A stretch of 64,000 nt of DNA from Planifilum fimeticola (GCF_003001905.1 NZ_PVNE01000006.1:17407-81406), one strand, 5' to 3'. Counted from the stretch's first letter, positions 38,229 through 49,296 are shown. Program-made: numbers and translations. The notes: generated from the sequence alone by a model not told the origin.

Positions 38229-38624
38229 ATGTTCGACTACACCGTGGAGACCGGACTGACGGTGGATGAAGCCGTGCGTTCGGTGGAAGAAGCATTGGCA
38301 CGACGCAAATTCAGCGTACTGTGGAAGCTGGACATTCCCGTCAAGCTGCTGGAGAAGGGGATTCACCTGGACCAGGAGTATCGCGTCCTCGAAGTGTGCA
38401 ATCCGGAGATACCCAAAAAGGTGTTGACCCGGAACCAGAAGGGGGGCTATTTCCTTCCCTGCAGGGTGGTCGTGTACAAGGACCGCGAAACGGGGAAAAC
38501 CCGGATCGGCATGGCGAGACTGACTGTTCTCTTCGGCCTCACCGGCGATGAACAGCTGAAGGGAATCGCCGAAGAGGTGGAGTCCGTCCTCGTCGAAGTG
38601 CTGGATGATCTGAAAGGAGCTTGA
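38229..38624 (+). CDS. DUF302 domain protein
   Basis: A 131-residue cytoplasmic protein of the DUF302 family (PF03625). Characteristic parts are the N-terminal VDEAVRSVEEALARRKFSVLW helix-strand (about residues 12-32) and VLEVCNPEIPKKVLTRNQ (about 56-73). The family has a small alpha/beta fold of unknown function. Strong GAGGAGGG lies before ATG 38229. It is followed 20 bases later by a YvlD-type membrane protein gene and may be co-transcribed with it. Confidence 0.88.
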   Translation: MFDYTVETGLTVDEAVRSVEEALARRKFSVLWKLDIPVKLLEKGIHLDQEYRVLEVCNPEIPKKVLTRNQKGGYFLPCRVVVYKDRETGKTRIGMARLTVLFGLTGDEQLKGIAEEVESVLVEVLDDLKGA

Positions 38625-38644
38625 TGGCTGAAAGGAGCGATAGG

Positions 38645-38992
38645 ATGGGCCTGATCGTCAGGCTGCTGCTGAACGGACTGGCCGTCTTCCTGGCCGCCCA
38701 GTTGGTTCCCGGAATCGAGGTGAAGGGATTCGGAACGGCCCTGTTGGCCGCGCTGATTCTGGGGATCGTCAATACCGTGATCCGACCGGTGCTGGTCTTC
38801 TTCACCCTGCCCATCTCCTTCCTGACGCTGGGATTGTTTATTTTCGTCATCAATGCCCTGCTGTTCTGGCTGGTGGGCGCCTTCGTCTCCGGATTTGAAG
38901 TCGACGGTTTTCTCAGCGCCTTCTTCGGAGCGATCATCGTCAGCGTTATCTCCTGGGCGCTGAACGGAATCTGGAAGAGCATGCGGAATTGA
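38645..38992 (+). CDS. YvlD / phage holin family 4-like membrane protein
   Basis: A 115-residue protein with four hydrophobic helices (about 3-20, 28-46, 50-72 and 84-108). The family pattern is NTVIRPVLVFFTLPISFLTLG with the conserved arginine-proline in the loop between helices 2 and 3. It belongs to PF04020, to which B. subtilis YvlD belongs; despite the holin-like name it is a chromosomal envelope protein of unknown function, not evidence of prophage. ATG 38645 has AAAGGAG eight bases upstream. In B. subtilis yvlD is also in the uvrA-hprK-lgt neighbourhood. Confidence 0.88.
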   Translation: MGLIVRLLLNGLAVFLAAQLVPGIEVKGFGTALLAALILGIVNTVIRPVLVFFTLPISFLTLGLFIFVINALLFWLVGAFVSGFEVDGFLSAFFGAIIVSVISWALNGIWKSMRN

Positions 38993-39015
38993 CCAAATCA
39001 TAAGGGGTGGGGTCG

Positions 39016-40617
<1,602 letters not shown>

Positions 40618-40801
40618 GCGGGAGGCGGGCAGTCCCCGGCTCGACCGATTCCCGGCGGAGCGGCGACCGCTGATTGCGGTGACGGGGTGAAGCCGTTTCC
40701 CCTTTGTACACGGATCTCTTCTCCCTTCCGAACGGGGTTTTTTCACACCGGTTATTCGCGTCAAGACTTCCATCAAATCGGCTGCAAAAGGCGGGACAGC
40801 G

Positions 40802-41791
40802 ATGGATCCGGACTTACAACACTTCATCCGCAAATTGAGCCGTGCCCTCGGCCTCCCCGTCCGGCTCCGGAAGGAGCGGAACGGGCAGGAAGGAAAGGGC
40901 GCGCGCTTTCCCCTTCGCAGGGACAACGGGGAAGGGGAGACGGTCTGGTTGGAGGTGGAGGGAAACCTCTCTACCCGGGAGGTTTCCCTCGTCCGGCTTC
41001 TGCTCACCGAATGGGAGCGGAAGGAGGAGGAGCCCGCTGGGGACATGACCCCTCTCATCCGCTGGCTGAAGGGAGACCGCCCTTCGGAACCGCCTCCCGA
41101 CGTCGATGGGCTTCCCTGGGACCGGCGTGTTCCCTTTTACGTGGTTCATCGCGGGGCCATCCGCGGGCAGGGATCGGAGGAGATCCGGCGCATTCTCGCC
41201 CGCTATTTTGAAGGGAAAACCTGGATTCTGCCGCTCTATCCGGGGGAAATGCTGCTCCTCGTACCCTGGGCGCTGGTCGATACCGACGGAGGAGAGCCGT
41301 GGCAGGAAGTGTTGCTCGGGGCAGCCGAGGGACTGGCTGACGTCGTCACCAGCGAAGCGGGGGAACGGGTCCGGGTGATGGTTCATCCTCCGGTGGAATC
41401 CCCCCGTGAACTGCCCGGCGCCCTCGCCTCCCTGCGCGAAGCGGGACGGTTGGGCAGGACCTTTTATCCGGAACAGGCGGTTCACGGGACCTGGCAGCTC
41501 CGGCTGGAACGCCTTCTCGATCAGATCGGCCGGGAAGAGGCGGAGGCCTTTTTGAGCGATCTTTCGCCCGTTCCCTTTTGGGAGGAGGTCGAATGGCGGC
41601 GGATGCTGGAAGTCTTTTTCCGCCTCGACGGCAATGTGAGCGAGGCCGCCCGCCGTTTGCACCTTCACCGCAACACCCTCGTCTACCGGCTGGATCGGCT
41701 CAAGCAGGAAACCGGGCTGGATGCCCGCCGGTTTGAGGATGCGGTGGCGATGCGACTGGCCCTGCTGTTGAGCGCCAAGGGAAGCGGGTAG
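40802..41791 (+). CDS. PucR/CdaR-type helix-turn-helix regulator
   Basis: A 329-residue protein whose last 60 residues are a PucR C-terminal HTH (LDGNVSEAARRLHLHRNTLVYRLDRLKQETGLD). The middle (about 100-225) resembles the degenerate GGDEF-like domain of CdaR relatives. The N-terminal part has no recognised domain. Such proteins are activators responding to small molecules. There is no obvious target except the adjacent MsmX-type ATPase gene 121 bases downstream, so control of carbohydrate import is a possibility only. ATG 40802 has a modest GGCGGGA upstream. The 184-base gap before it contains a weak GGGGTTTTTT feature. Confidence 0.78.
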   Translation: MDPDLQHFIRKLSRALGLPVRLRKERNGQEGKGARFPLRRDNGEGETVWLEVEGNLSTREVSLVRLLLTEWERKEEEPAGDMTPLIRWLKGDRPSEPPPDVDGLPWDRRVPFYVVHRGAIRGQGSEEIRRILARYFEGKTWILPLYPGEMLLLVPWALVDTDGGEPWQEVLLGAAEGLADVVTSEAGERVRVMVHPPVESPRELPGALASLREAGRLGRTFYPEQAVHGTWQLRLERLLDQIGREEAEAFLSDLSPVPFWEEVEWRRMLEVFFRLDGNVSEAARRLHLHRNTLVYRLDRLKQETGLDARRFEDAVAMRLALLLSAKGSG

Positions 41792-41912
41792 AGGGGATTT
41801 GTGCAGTTTGCCCAAACCGCTCCCGTCTTTTTTTGTGCATTCCCACATGGTTTTTTTCAGCAGATTTCCGCTAGAATGAAACTGAACATGCTGACAAAAG
41901 GGGGAGGAGCGC

Positions 41913-43022
41913 TTGGCAAGGGTTCGGTTGAATCACGTGTACAAGCGGTTCGGAGATGTGACCGCAGTCAAGGATTTTCACCTGGATATCGAGGATAAGG
42001 AATTTCTGGTCTTGGTCGGTCCCTCCGGCTGCGGGAAATCCACCACGCTTCGGATGATCGCCGGGCTGGAGGAAATCAGCGAGGGCGAGCTGTACATCGG
42101 GGATCGACTGGTGAACGACGTGCCGCCCAAGGATCGGGACATCGCCATGGTGTTCCAGAGCTACGCCCTGTATCCGCACATGAATGTGTACGACAACATG
42201 GCCTTCGGGCTCAAATTGCGCAAATTCAAAAAGGACGAAATCGACAAGCGGGTTCGGGAGGCGGCACGAATCCTGGACATTGAACACCTTCTGGACCGCA
42301 AGCCGAAGGCCTTGTCCGGCGGACAGCGGCAGCGGGTGGCCCTGGGGCGGGCGATTGTCCGGGAGCCGCAGGTGTTCCTGATGGACGAGCCCTTGTCCAA
42401 CCTGGATGCCAAGTTGCGCGTCCAGATGCGGACGGAGATCAGCAAGCTGCATCAGCGGTTGGAGACGACGGTCATCTACGTGACGCACGACCAGACGGAA
42501 GCGATGACCATGGGGAACCGGATCGTGGTGATGAGGGACGGGGTGATCCAGCAGGCGGCCACGCCGACGGAGATCTACGAGCATCCCGCCAACATGTTCG
42601 TCGCCGGCTTCATCGGCTCCCCGGCGATGAACTTCATCGAGGGCTCCCTCTTTGAGGAAGGCGGGGACGTCTACTTCCGGACCAAGGGACTGCAGGTGAA
42701 AATTCCCGACGGCAAGGCGAAGACCCTCCGGGACGGCGGATATGTCGGCAAAGAGGTGGTCTTCGGGATCCGGCCGGAGAACATTCACGACGAGCCGGTC
42801 TTCCTGGAAGCCTCCCCGGACAGCGCGGTGGAAGTCAAAGTGGAGGTTGCGGAACACATGGGTTCCGAGATGTATCTCTACCTCAGCGGCGTCGGTGAAA
42901 AATGGCTGACCGCCCGGGTGAACGCCCGTACTCAGTACGGCCCCGGCGCCCAGGTCAAACTGGCCCTGGATATGAATAAATGCCATGTTTTTGACAAAGA
43001 AACGGAAGTAGCGGTGTTGTAA
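41913..43022 (+). CDS. msmX: Multi-sugar ABC transporter ATP-binding protein (MsmX/UgpC family)
   Basis: A 369-residue ABC ATPase shared by several carbohydrate importers in Bacillales. Walker A is [10 protein letters not shown] (about residues 36-45), Q-loop [11 protein letters not shown], signature [14 protein letters not shown] (about 134-147), Walker [13 protein letters not shown], and the H-loop [12 protein letters not shown]. The C-terminal TOBE/MalK regulatory domain spans about 240-369 ([19 protein letters not shown]). No permease or binding-protein genes are next to it, as expected for the universal MsmX type. TTG 41913 is supported by GGGGGAGGAG. Confidence 0.9.
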   Translation: MARVRLNHVYKRFGDVTAVKDFHLDIEDKEFLVLVGPSGCGKSTTLRMIAGLEEISEGELYIGDRLVNDVPPKDRDIAMVFQSYALYPHMNVYDNMAFGLKLRKFKKDEIDKRVREAARILDIEHLLDRKPKALSGGQRQRVALGRAIVREPQVFLMDEPLSNLDAKLRVQMRTEISKLHQRLETTVIYVTHDQTEAMTMGNRIVVMRDGVIQQAATPTEIYEHPANMFVAGFIGSPAMNFIEGSLFEEGGDVYFRTKGLQVKIPDGKAKTLRDGGYVGKEVVFGIRPENIHDEPVFLEASPDSAVEVKVEVAEHMGSEMYLYLSGVGEKWLTARVNARTQYGPGAQVKLALDMNKCHVFDKETEVAVL

Positions 43023-43027
43023 AATGA

Positions 43028-43056
43028 GGGCGGCCGGCATCGCCGGCGGCCCTTTT
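43028..43056 (+). terminator. Terminator after msmX
   Basis: A GC-rich hairpin with arms 43028-43038 and 43042-43052 (two mismatches) runs into TTTT. It separates msmX from hprK. Confidence 0.6.
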
Positions 43057-43086
43057 CACCTTTATGACCGGGAAGGGGGTGAAGAA

Positions 43087-44022
43087 GTGGGTAAAGAGGT
43101 AACCGTTCAAGAGCTGATGCAGCAATTTGACCTGGAGATTTTGACCGGATGGGAGGGGCTTGGCCGGACCATCTCGACGAGCGATTTGTATCGGCCGGGG
43201 CTGGAACTGGCCGGATTCTTCACCTATTATCCCGCCGAGCGGCTCCAATTGCTGGGGAGGACGGAGCTCACCTTTATCGAGGGACTGCCGGAGGCGATCC
43301 GCAAGGAACGGGCCCGCCGCCTTTGCGATGATCGCACCCCCTGCTTCTGCATCACCCGGAATCAGCAGGCTCCGAAGGAACTGAGCGACGCGGCGAAGGA
43401 AAAGGGGATCCCCGTCCTGCGCACGTCCCTGTCGACGACCAAGTTCGGGAGCAAGGTGACCAACTACCTGGAGAAGCGCTTGGCGCCCAAGACCACCTTG
43501 CACGGTGTGCTCGTCGATGTGTACGGCGTCGGGGTGCTCCTGATGGGTGCCAGCGGGATCGGAAAGAGCGAAACCGCCCTGGAGCTGATCAAGCGGGGCC
43601 ATCGGCTCGTCGCCGACGACGCCGTGGAGATCATCCAGACGGAAGAAGAAACCCTGGTCGGCCACGCGCCGGAGCTGATCCGGCATCTCCTGGAGATCCG
43701 GGGGCTGGGCATCATCGATGTGATGACCCTGTTCGGGGCCGGCGCAGTCCGGGACTACAAAAAGATTTCCCTGGCGATCCGCCTGGAGGCCTGGCAGGAA
43801 GACCGCCAGTATGACCGCCTCGGCTTGGATGAAGAGCGAATCCGCATCATCGGGACCGAGCTTCCCCAGCTCACGATCCCTGTCCGGCCGGGCCGCAACC
43901 TGGCGGTGATCATCGAGGTGGCGGCGATGAACTTTCGGCTGAAAAAGATGGGCCACAACGCCGCCCGACGCTTCGCCCAGAGGCTGAACGCAGCGATCGA
44001 CGAAGCCGAGGAACTGGACTGA
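43087..44022 (+). CDS. hprK: HPr kinase/phosphorylase
   Basis: A 311-residue bifunctional enzyme that phosphorylates HPr on Ser46 in response to fructose-1,6-bisphosphate and reverses it with phosphate, driving CcpA-dependent catabolite control. The N-terminal domain (about 5-130) starts [17 protein letters not shown]. The Walker A motif is [12 protein letters not shown] (about 155-166), and the HprK signature [20 protein letters not shown] (about 204-223) is present. GTG 43087 follows AAGGGGGTG by six bases. In B. subtilis hprK is the first gene of hprK-lgt-yvoD-ppaX; here a 629-base gap with two terminators separates it from lgt. Confidence 0.95.
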   Translation: MGKEVTVQELMQQFDLEILTGWEGLGRTISTSDLYRPGLELAGFFTYYPAERLQLLGRTELTFIEGLPEAIRKERARRLCDDRTPCFCITRNQQAPKELSDAAKEKGIPVLRTSLSTTKFGSKVTNYLEKRLAPKTTLHGVLVDVYGVGVLLMGASGIGKSETALELIKRGHRLVADDAVEIIQTEEETLVGHAPELIRHLLEIRGLGIIDVMTLFGAGAVRDYKKISLAIRLEAWQEDRQYDRLGLDEERIRIIGTELPQLTIPVRPGRNLAVIIEVAAMNFRLKKMGHNAARRFAQRLNAAIDEAEELD

Positions 44023-44185
44023 TTATCCCGAGGAAGATCGGATGAGGCCAGCAGGAGCGGGTTCCGCAGGCGCCGCACCGGCACCATCGCCCGTGGGGGA
44101 GGGTCGATCGCTGCAATCCGTCGTCCGGGTCAGGTCTGTCGGGCCTTTACCTTCCGGACTGCCGGGGTGGGAACCGTCAAAGCCG

Positions 44186-44219
44186 AAAGCGAAGGAGCGG
44201 AATGCTCCCTTTTGCTTTT
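44186..44219 (+). terminator. Terminator after hprK
   Basis: Arms AAAGC and GGAGC (44186-44198) pair with GCTCC and GCTTT (44204-44218) with an internal loop; the tail is T-rich. Confidence 0.6.
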
Positions 44220-44352
44220 AGGCCCGGGTCGGATGGAACTGTGATTCATGGCGCGGTGCGGGCAACCTTCAAATGGGATGCGTTCGTTCATGATCTCAAT
44301 CACTTCGGGGAACTTGTTGTATATCGTTTATTGGTGCCAGAGGGATCGCCGT

Positions 44353-44404
44353 GCCGTTATCCGCTCCGGAAGTGCCGGGAGGATGCGGAACAACGGCTTT
44401 TTTT
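44353..44404 (+). terminator. Strong terminator without an obvious gene upstream
   Basis: GCCGTT (44353-44358) pairs with AACGGC (44392-44397), with inner TCCGC/GCGGA pairing, followed by seven T residues. It stands in a 629-base gap between hprK and lgt. It may end a small RNA or a leader beginning after 44220, or be an attenuator upstream of lgt. The remaining part up to 44651 is AT-rich around 44420-44450, with a possible TACAAT -10 element near 44596. Confidence 0.8.
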
Positions 44405-44651
44405 GTATCGGCAGATTAAATTCTAAATATTACATATATTTCATCCGGTACTTCCGATAGCCCGTCCATCGTCGCGCCGGAGGACTTGATTCGGCCAAGA
44501 CGGGAAGGATCCCCTTTTCTTCCTGTAAACACGAGGGAATGGGTCTTTTTAGGGCTCTTCGGGACGCCTGCATTCTTTTTTGATATGATCTAGGTTACAA
44601 TGGGAAAAGAACACGGGACACGAAACCTATCTTTGAAGGGAGCGCCATCGG

Positions 44652-45560
44652 ATGTTGTTTGCACAGGTGATCGATCCGGTTGCCCTATCCCTGGGACCGA
44701 TAAAGATTCATTGGTACGGTATCATTCTCGGAACAGCGGCGCTGGTCGGGCTGTGGCTGGCCGTTCGGGAAGGAAAAAGGCACGGGCTGGACAGCGATCT
44801 GTTCCTCGACATGGTGGTCTGGGTGATCCCCGCGGCGATTCTCGGGGCGCGGCTTTATTACGTCCTCTTCGAGTGGGATTACTACGCCCAGAACCCGGGG
44901 GACATCATCGCCGTTTGGAAGGGCGGTCTGGCCATCCACGGCGGGTTGATCGGCGCATTTCTCGCGGGTTATTTCTTTCTCCGGAAACGGGGGATGCCCT
45001 TTCTCCTCACGGCGGACATCGTGGTGCCCAGCATCATTTTGGGGCAGGCGATCGGGCGCTGGGGCAATTTCGTCAACCAGGAGGCCCACGGGGGGCCGGT
45101 CAGCCTGGATTTCCTGAAGAGCCTGCACTTGCCGGATTGGATCATTGAGCAAATGTACATAGACGGCGTATATTATCATCCCACCTTTCTGTACGAATCG
45201 GTTTGGAATCTGACGGGGTTCCTGCTTCTTCTGCTCCTGCGGCGTGTCAACCCGAAGCGGGGGGAGCTCCTGTTCAGCTATCTCATCTGGTATTCCCTGG
45301 GGCGCTTTTTCATCGAAGGGCTGCGCACGGACAGCCTCGCCTTCAATGGCCCGGAGTGGCTGGCGGGACTGCTGGAGGCCCTTTGGGCGCCGATGAACCT
45401 CCTCTTTGAACCGGGGGCGCTGTCCGGCGGAAACGTTCGGATCGCGCAGCTGGTCAGCCTCTGTCTGGCCTTGGCGGGAATTCTCCTGATCCTGTTGCGC
45501 AGGGGCCTGGGATATGCCCGCCAGTCTTACCTGGAGTCCGAAGGAAGGGTTTCGGGATGA
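44652..45560 (+). CDS. lgt: Prolipoprotein diacylglyceryl transferase
   Basis: A 302-residue polytopic membrane enzyme that attaches diacylglycerol to the lipobox cysteine, the first lipoprotein maturation step. Conserved elements are [13 protein letters not shown] near the N-terminus, the HGGLIG region (about residues 97-102) and the signature [18 protein letters not shown] (about 134-151). Later [12 protein letters not shown] and the arginine in [16 protein letters not shown] complete the active site. ATG 44652 lies behind GAAGGGAG. It overlaps the next gene by four bases. Several lipoproteins in this window would be substrates. Confidence 0.95.
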   Translation: MLFAQVIDPVALSLGPIKIHWYGIILGTAALVGLWLAVREGKRHGLDSDLFLDMVVWVIPAAILGARLYYVLFEWDYYAQNPGDIIAVWKGGLAIHGGLIGAFLAGYFFLRKRGMPFLLTADIVVPSIILGQAIGRWGNFVNQEAHGGPVSLDFLKSLHLPDWIIEQMYIDGVYYHPTFLYESVWNLTGFLLLLLLRRVNPKRGELLFSYLIWYSLGRFFIEGLRTDSLAFNGPEWLAGLLEALWAPMNLLFEPGALSGGNVRIAQLVSLCLALAGILLILLRRGLGYARQSYLESEGRVSG

Positions 45561-46504
45561 GGAAGATCGATTGGCGTCGCGGTTGGCGATCCGGTCTGGA
45601 GACAACCTGGGAACTGACCAAGGTGATCCTGCCCGTCACCCTGGTGGTCAGCGTGCTGAAGTACACTCCCGTGATCGAATGGCTGGTGGAGGGGCTCACC
45701 CCCCTGATGGGTTGGTTCGGACTGCCGGGGGAAGCGGCGGTTCCCCTCGCCCTGGGCAATCTGCTCAATCTGTACGCCGCCATCGGGGCGATTCTGACGA
45801 TGGATCTGACGGTGAAACAGGTCCTGATCCTGGCGGTGATGCTCAGCTTCTCCCACAACCTGCTCGTGGAAACCGCCCTCTGCCGCCGGGTGGGGCTCAA
45901 CCCCTTTCTGGTAGCCTCGGTCCGCATCGGCTTGGCGTTGATCTCGGCGCTGTTGATTCATATCCTGTGGAGCGGCGGCGGCGAACGGGCGTCCTTCGGA
46001 TGGGTGGGCGCCGCTGAGGATGTGCCGGAGGGCTGGGGGGAAATCATTCTGCTCGCCCTCAAGACGGCCCTGACGGGCGCGCTTCAGCTGGCGTTGGTGG
46101 TGATTCCCCTGATGATCGGCATCCAGGTGCTCAAGGACATTCAGGTGTTGGACCGCTTCGCCGGGTGGATGAAGCCCCTGATGCGACCCTTGGGCTTGGA
46201 TCCTCGGGGGGCCGTCACCATGGCCGGCGGCCTCCTGTTCGGCCTGGCGATGGGGGCGGGCGTCATCATCCAGCAGGCCCGGGAGCAGCAGTTTTCCCGT
46301 CGGGAGATGACGCTGATCATTCTCTTTCTGGCCGCCTGCCACGCGGTGGTGGAGGATACCCTCCTGTTCGTCCCCCTCGGAGTCAACATCTTCGCCCTCC
46401 TGCTGATCCGGCTGGGGGCGGCGATTTTCCTCACCGTCACGGTGGCCTGGCTGTGGCCGAAGGACCGCGGGGCTTCCGTTTCCGTCCGGGGGGATCACGC
46501 ATGA
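45557..46504 (+). CDS. Nucleoside recognition (Gate) domain membrane protein, YvoD-like
   Basis: A 315-residue membrane protein with about eight helices and two Gate/nucleoside-recognition repeats. The first is around [18 protein letters not shown] (about 71-88) with [14 protein letters not shown], the second around [18 protein letters not shown] (about 227-244) with [11 protein letters not shown]. subtilis YvoD, in the same position between lgt and ppaX, has no established function; relatives include SpmA/SpmB spore maturation proteins and FeoB gate domains. It overlaps both neighbours by ATGA junctions, so it is translated in step with Lgt and PpaX. Confidence 0.88.
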   Translation: MRKIDWRRGWRSGLETTWELTKVILPVTLVVSVLKYTPVIEWLVEGLTPLMGWFGLPGEAAVPLALGNLLNLYAAIGAILTMDLTVKQVLILAVMLSFSHNLLVETALCRRVGLNPFLVASVRIGLALISALLIHILWSGGGERASFGWVGAAEDVPEGWGEIILLALKTALTGALQLALVVIPLMIGIQVLKDIQVLDRFAGWMKPLMRPLGLDPRGAVTMAGGLLFGLAMGAGVIIQQAREQQFSRREMTLIILFLAACHAVVEDTLLFVPLGVNIFALLLIRLGAAIFLTVTVAWLWPKDRGASVSVRGDHA

Positions 46505-47160
46505 GATACGAAACCGTCCTTTTCGACCTGGACGGGACGCTGATCGACACCAACGACCTGATCCTGGCCTCCTACGAGCACACCCTGAGCAGGCACTGCC
46601 CGGGGAAATACAGCCGGGAAGAGATCCTCTCCTGCCTGGGGGAGCCTTTGCATGACACGATGCGGAGGTTGGATCCCGAGCAGTGGGAGGCGATGGTGCA
46701 AACCTACCGCGAGCACAACCTGGCCTGTCACGACGATTGGGTCAAGCTGTTTCCGGGGGTACCCGAGGTGCTGGAGAAATTGCACCGGGCGGGGGTTGCC
46801 CTGGGGGTGGTTTCCAACAAGCAGCGGATCACCGTCGAGAAGGGACTTTCCCTGTTCGGGCTGGACAAATGGATGAAAACGGTCGTCTGCTACGGGGAGG
46901 CCGGGCGGCCCAAGCCCCACCCGGACCCGATCCTCCGGGCGATGGAAGCGGTCGGGGCCGACCCCGCCCGGACTTTGATGGTGGGGGACAGCCGCTTCGA
47001 TCTGTTGGCGGCACGGCGGGCCGGCGTGGATGCGGCGGCGGTGGCCTGGAGCTGGCACGGCAAGGAGGAGCTCCTGGCCCTCTCCCCCGATCACGTGCTG
47101 GAGGAGATGGAGGATCTGTTAAACATCGTGGAAATTGATGCGGAGTCCGGAGGCGGATGA
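46501..47160 (+). CDS. ppaX: Pyrophosphatase PpaX (HAD superfamily)
   Basis: A 219-residue HAD hydrolase. Motif I is FDLDGTLIDTND (residues 8-19), motif II VVSNK (about 106-110), motif III a lysine in GRPKPHPDP and motif IV MVGDSRFDLLAARRAG (about 160-175). B. subtilis PpaX, of nearly the same length and position, hydrolyses the pyrophosphate made when HprK/P dephosphorylates Ser46-P-HPr. The presence of hprK just upstream fits that role. ATG 46501 overlaps the yvoD-like stop codon. Confidence 0.9.
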   Translation: MRYETVLFDLDGTLIDTNDLILASYEHTLSRHCPGKYSREEILSCLGEPLHDTMRRLDPEQWEAMVQTYREHNLACHDDWVKLFPGVPEVLEKLHRAGVALGVVSNKQRITVEKGLSLFGLDKWMKTVVCYGEAGRPKPHPDPILRAMEAVGADPARTLMVGDSRFDLLAARRAGVDAAAVAWSWHGKEELLALSPDHVLEEMEDLLNIVEIDAESGGG

Positions 47161-47162
47161 AC

Positions 47163-47690
47163 ATGCGGCGAACGGAACGTTTTCCCGTGGAGGGAAGCAA
47201 TTCCCTCTGGCAGGTGTACCGGACCGTTTCCTTTTGGAAGGTGCTTAGGAACGCCCTCGTGATTCACATCGCCCGCTACACTCCCTTTCTCGGCTTGAAA
47301 AACTGGATGTACCGCACCTTCTTGGGGATGGAGGTCGGGGAGAAGACCGCCTTCGGAATGATGGCCATGATCGACGTGATGTTTCCCGAGCGGATCCGCG
47401 TCGGCCGCGATTGCATCATCGGCTACAACACCACCCTGTTGGCCCACGAGTATCTGATCGACGAGTACCGGCTGGGGGACGTGGTGATCGGCGACCAGGT
47501 GATGATCGGGGCCAACACCACGGTCCTCCCCGGGGTGGTCATCGGCGACCGGGCGGTGGTCGGGGCCGGATCCGTCGTCAACCGAGACGTCCCCCCCGGC
47601 GCCTTTGTGGCCGGCAATCCGATCCGGGTGATTCGGCAAGGGGAGGAGAAACGGGAAAGAGGCGGCGGTGAAAGGGAACGAAACACCTAG
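47163..47690 (+). CDS. Acyltransferase with left-handed beta-helix (YvoF-like)
   Basis: A 175-residue hexapeptide-repeat transferase of the maltose/galactoside O-acetyltransferase type. Repeats are visible from about residue 80 to 160: RIRVGRDCIIGYNTTLLAHE, VIGDQVMIGANTTVLPGVVI, GDRAVVGAGSVVNRDVPPGA. The histidine in LLAHE is the probable catalytic residue. The acceptor is unknown; B. subtilis yvoF occupies the same place before hisZ. I choose ATG 47163 because GGAGG at 47149-47153 is nine bases upstream; ATG 47157, overlapping the ppaX stop, is the alternative. A highly charged tail follows the helix domain. Confidence 0.85.
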   Translation: MRRTERFPVEGSNSLWQVYRTVSFWKVLRNALVIHIARYTPFLGLKNWMYRTFLGMEVGEKTAFGMMAMIDVMFPERIRVGRDCIIGYNTTLLAHEYLIDEYRLGDVVIGDQVMIGANTTVLPGVVIGDRAVVGAGSVVNRDVPPGAFVAGNPIRVIRQGEEKRERGGGERERNT

Positions 47691-47709
47691 GACCGGTCGG
47701 TTGAACGTC

Positions 47710-47728
47710 GGGGGCTTCGGCCCCCTTT
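47710..47728 (+). terminator. Terminator of the lgt-yvoF operon
   Basis: GGGGGC and GCCCCC are closed by a TTCG tetraloop (47710-47725), followed by TTTCC. Confidence 0.65.
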
Positions 47729-47853
47729 CCGTCACGGGTGCTTGGCAGGAGGCCCGTCAGACGGCCCGCCTGCACGGAAGCGAAGCGGAAGCTCGTTTTT
47801 TTCTTCCTGCCCTTCGGCACTCCACCCCAAGGCGATTTGCGGAGGGGCTCCCT

Positions 47854-48158
47854 ATGATGGATAGTACCTCCTTTCCCGGATTTTCCGACCGGGTTCTCTT
47901 GCGAAGCGATGGACTGCGCGGAATCAGGCGGTAAATGCGGTAATCGGCTCTGCTCTCTTCCTTTCGGGCGTACTGGTGTGGGTCGGGGGATATGTGGTTG
48001 AAGCCCTGTACAACCTGGCCGACGCCGTGAGCGCCCATCGCGCGCCTGCGGCACCCAGGTGGAATGACATCCCTCCCTTTTTCCTTTTTTTCAGCCTGTT
48101 GTTGGCGGCAGGGGGGATCGAGTTCTGGAAAGCGGGGATTCAGGGGGGAGAGCGCTGA
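47854..48158 (+). pseudogene. Small two-helix membrane protein gene with a frameshift
   Basis: GGAGGGG at 47841-47847 sits six bases before ATG ATG at 47854, but that frame ends after 26 residues. Another phase, open from 47865 to the TGA at 48158, reads like a real membrane protein: SRIFRPGSLAKRWTARNQ, then a helix VIGSALFLSGVLVWVGGYVV, a polar loop with WNDIPP, and a helix FFLFFSLLLAAGG, ending FWKAGIQGGER. It has no ATG, GTG or TTG before 47976. A one-base change between 47856 and 47865 would join the start to this frame and give about 101 residues. I do not recognise the family. Confidence 0.5.
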
Positions 48159-48176
48159 GCGGACCGGAAGTTTGCC

Positions 48177-48198
48177 TCCTCCGCCGGCCGGCGGAGGA
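48177..48198. repeat. Perfect 22-base palindrome
   Basis: Eleven bases on each side of 48187/48188, fully GC-rich (TCCTCCGCCGG and its complement), without a spacer. It lies between the broken membrane gene and the end of dinB. No T tract follows on either strand, so it is a weak terminator at best. Confidence 0.6.
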
Positions 48199-48243
48199 TG
48201 GGGACTGCGGGAAGGGTTTCCGCGCCGGGGGATGACGGGGTCG

Positions 48244-49296
48244 TCAGAGCAATTCGTCCCCCAGGGGGAGCGAGAGCTGTTCATACATCACTTCCGACCG
48301 CTTTGCGAAATTGGAAAAACCCACCCCGACCAGGCGGATGCCGGGGGAGTAGTCGAAGGCATCCAGCAATTCCTCCAGGATTTTCGGCCAGTCGGGGAAA
48401 GGTTCGCGGACCGTTCGCTGTTTGGAGTGGACGGTGAAGTCCGCATATTTGATTTTCAGCGTCAGGGTTTGGGGGAACTCCTCATCGGACAGCTTTTGCT
48501 GCACTTTCTCAAGCAGACTCCTGGCGACTCGGGCCACCGATTCCCGGTCGTACAGATTTTCGGCCAGAGTGGTTTCGCGGGAGTGGGATTTGCGGGGACG
48601 GTTGGTGACGATTTCCCGATCGTCTTTTCCCCGGGCCCGGTAGTACAGATCGTAGCCGAACTTGCCGAACATCTGGACCACTTCTTCCAAGGGCAATCGC
48701 CAAAAGTCGCGGACGGTGCGGATGCCCATTTTTTTCAGGCGTTCCTGGGATTTTTTTCCGATCCCGTGCAGCGCCCCGATCGGCAGATCCTTCAAAATGT
48801 GCAAAGCCTGTTCCGGCCGGATGATCACGAAGGCATTCGGCTTTTTCAAATCGCTGGCGATCTTGGCCATCGATTTGTTGTAAGAGAGGCCGATGCTGCA
48901 GGTCAGTCCCGTCTCAGCCCGGACCCTTTCTTTCAGTTCCCGGGCGATCGGCACGGCATCGGGATAGTGGGAGACGTCTAGGTAGGCTTCGTCCAGGCCC
49001 ACGGTTTCGACGAGATCGCTGTACCGGGTGTAGATGCGGCGAACCTCTCGGGATTTTTCCCGGTACCGTTCATGCCTCACCGGCAAAAAAACCCCGTGCG
49101 GGCACAACTTGCGGGCCATCGCCATGGGCATGGCCGATCGCACGCCAAAGGCGCGGGCTTCGTAACTGCAGGTGGACACCACGCCGCGCTTTCCCGTGCC
49201 GCCGACGATGACCGGTTTGCCCCGCAACTTTGGATTGTCCAGCTGTTCCACACTGGCGAAAAAGGCGTCGAGATCCAGATGGATGATCTTCTTCAC
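48244..49296 (-). CDS. dinB: DNA polymerase IV (Y family)
   Basis: A 350-residue translesion polymerase. The N-terminus KKIIHLDLDAFFASVEQLDN includes the first catalytic aspartates, YEARAFGVRSAMPM is the fingers signature, and ETVGLDEAYLDVSHY (about 92-106) carries the second metal site. The little finger region spans about 230-335, and the C-terminus has the sliding-clamp binding motif EQLSLPL. The protein looks complete. GTG 49296 has GAAGGTGA upstream. I see no DinR box in front of it, so SOS control is not supported by sequence here. Confidence 0.93.
   Translation of the reverse strand: MKKIIHLDLDAFFASVEQLDNPKLRGKPVIVGGTGKRGVVSTCSYEARAFGVRSAMPMAMARKLCPHGVFLPVRHERYREKSREVRRIYTRYSDLVETVGLDEAYLDVSHYPDAVPIARELKERVRAETGLTCSIGLSYNKSMAKIASDLKKPNAFVIIRPEQALHILKDLPIGALHGIGKKSQERLKKMGIRTVRDFWRLPLEEVVQMFGKFGYDLYYRARGKDDREIVTNRPRKSHSRETTLAENLYDRESVARVARSLLEKVQQKLSDEEFPQTLTLKIKYADFTVHSKQRTVREPFPDWPKILEELLDAFDYSPGIRLVGVGFSNFAKRSEVMYEQLSLPLGDELL

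Noticed and set aside
38645..38992. Phage holin-like hit suggesting a prophage
   Set aside because: The family PF04020 includes YvlD and is chromosomal. No capsid, integrase or lysis genes are nearby.
44220..44404. T-box leader before lgt
   Set aside because: No AGGGTGGNACCGCG-type antiterminator sequence was found, and lgt is not an aminoacylation or amino acid gene.
47668..47934. An 88-codon plus-strand frame at the end of yvoF
   Set aside because: It overlaps yvoF and a terminator and its composition is not protein-like. Only its last part, from ATG 47854, has a ribosome binding site, and this is treated as the start of the broken membrane gene.
48177..48198. Perfect GC palindrome as an attachment or replication site
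   Set aside because: No neighbouring integrase, repeats or AT-rich region. More likely a 3'-end hairpin.
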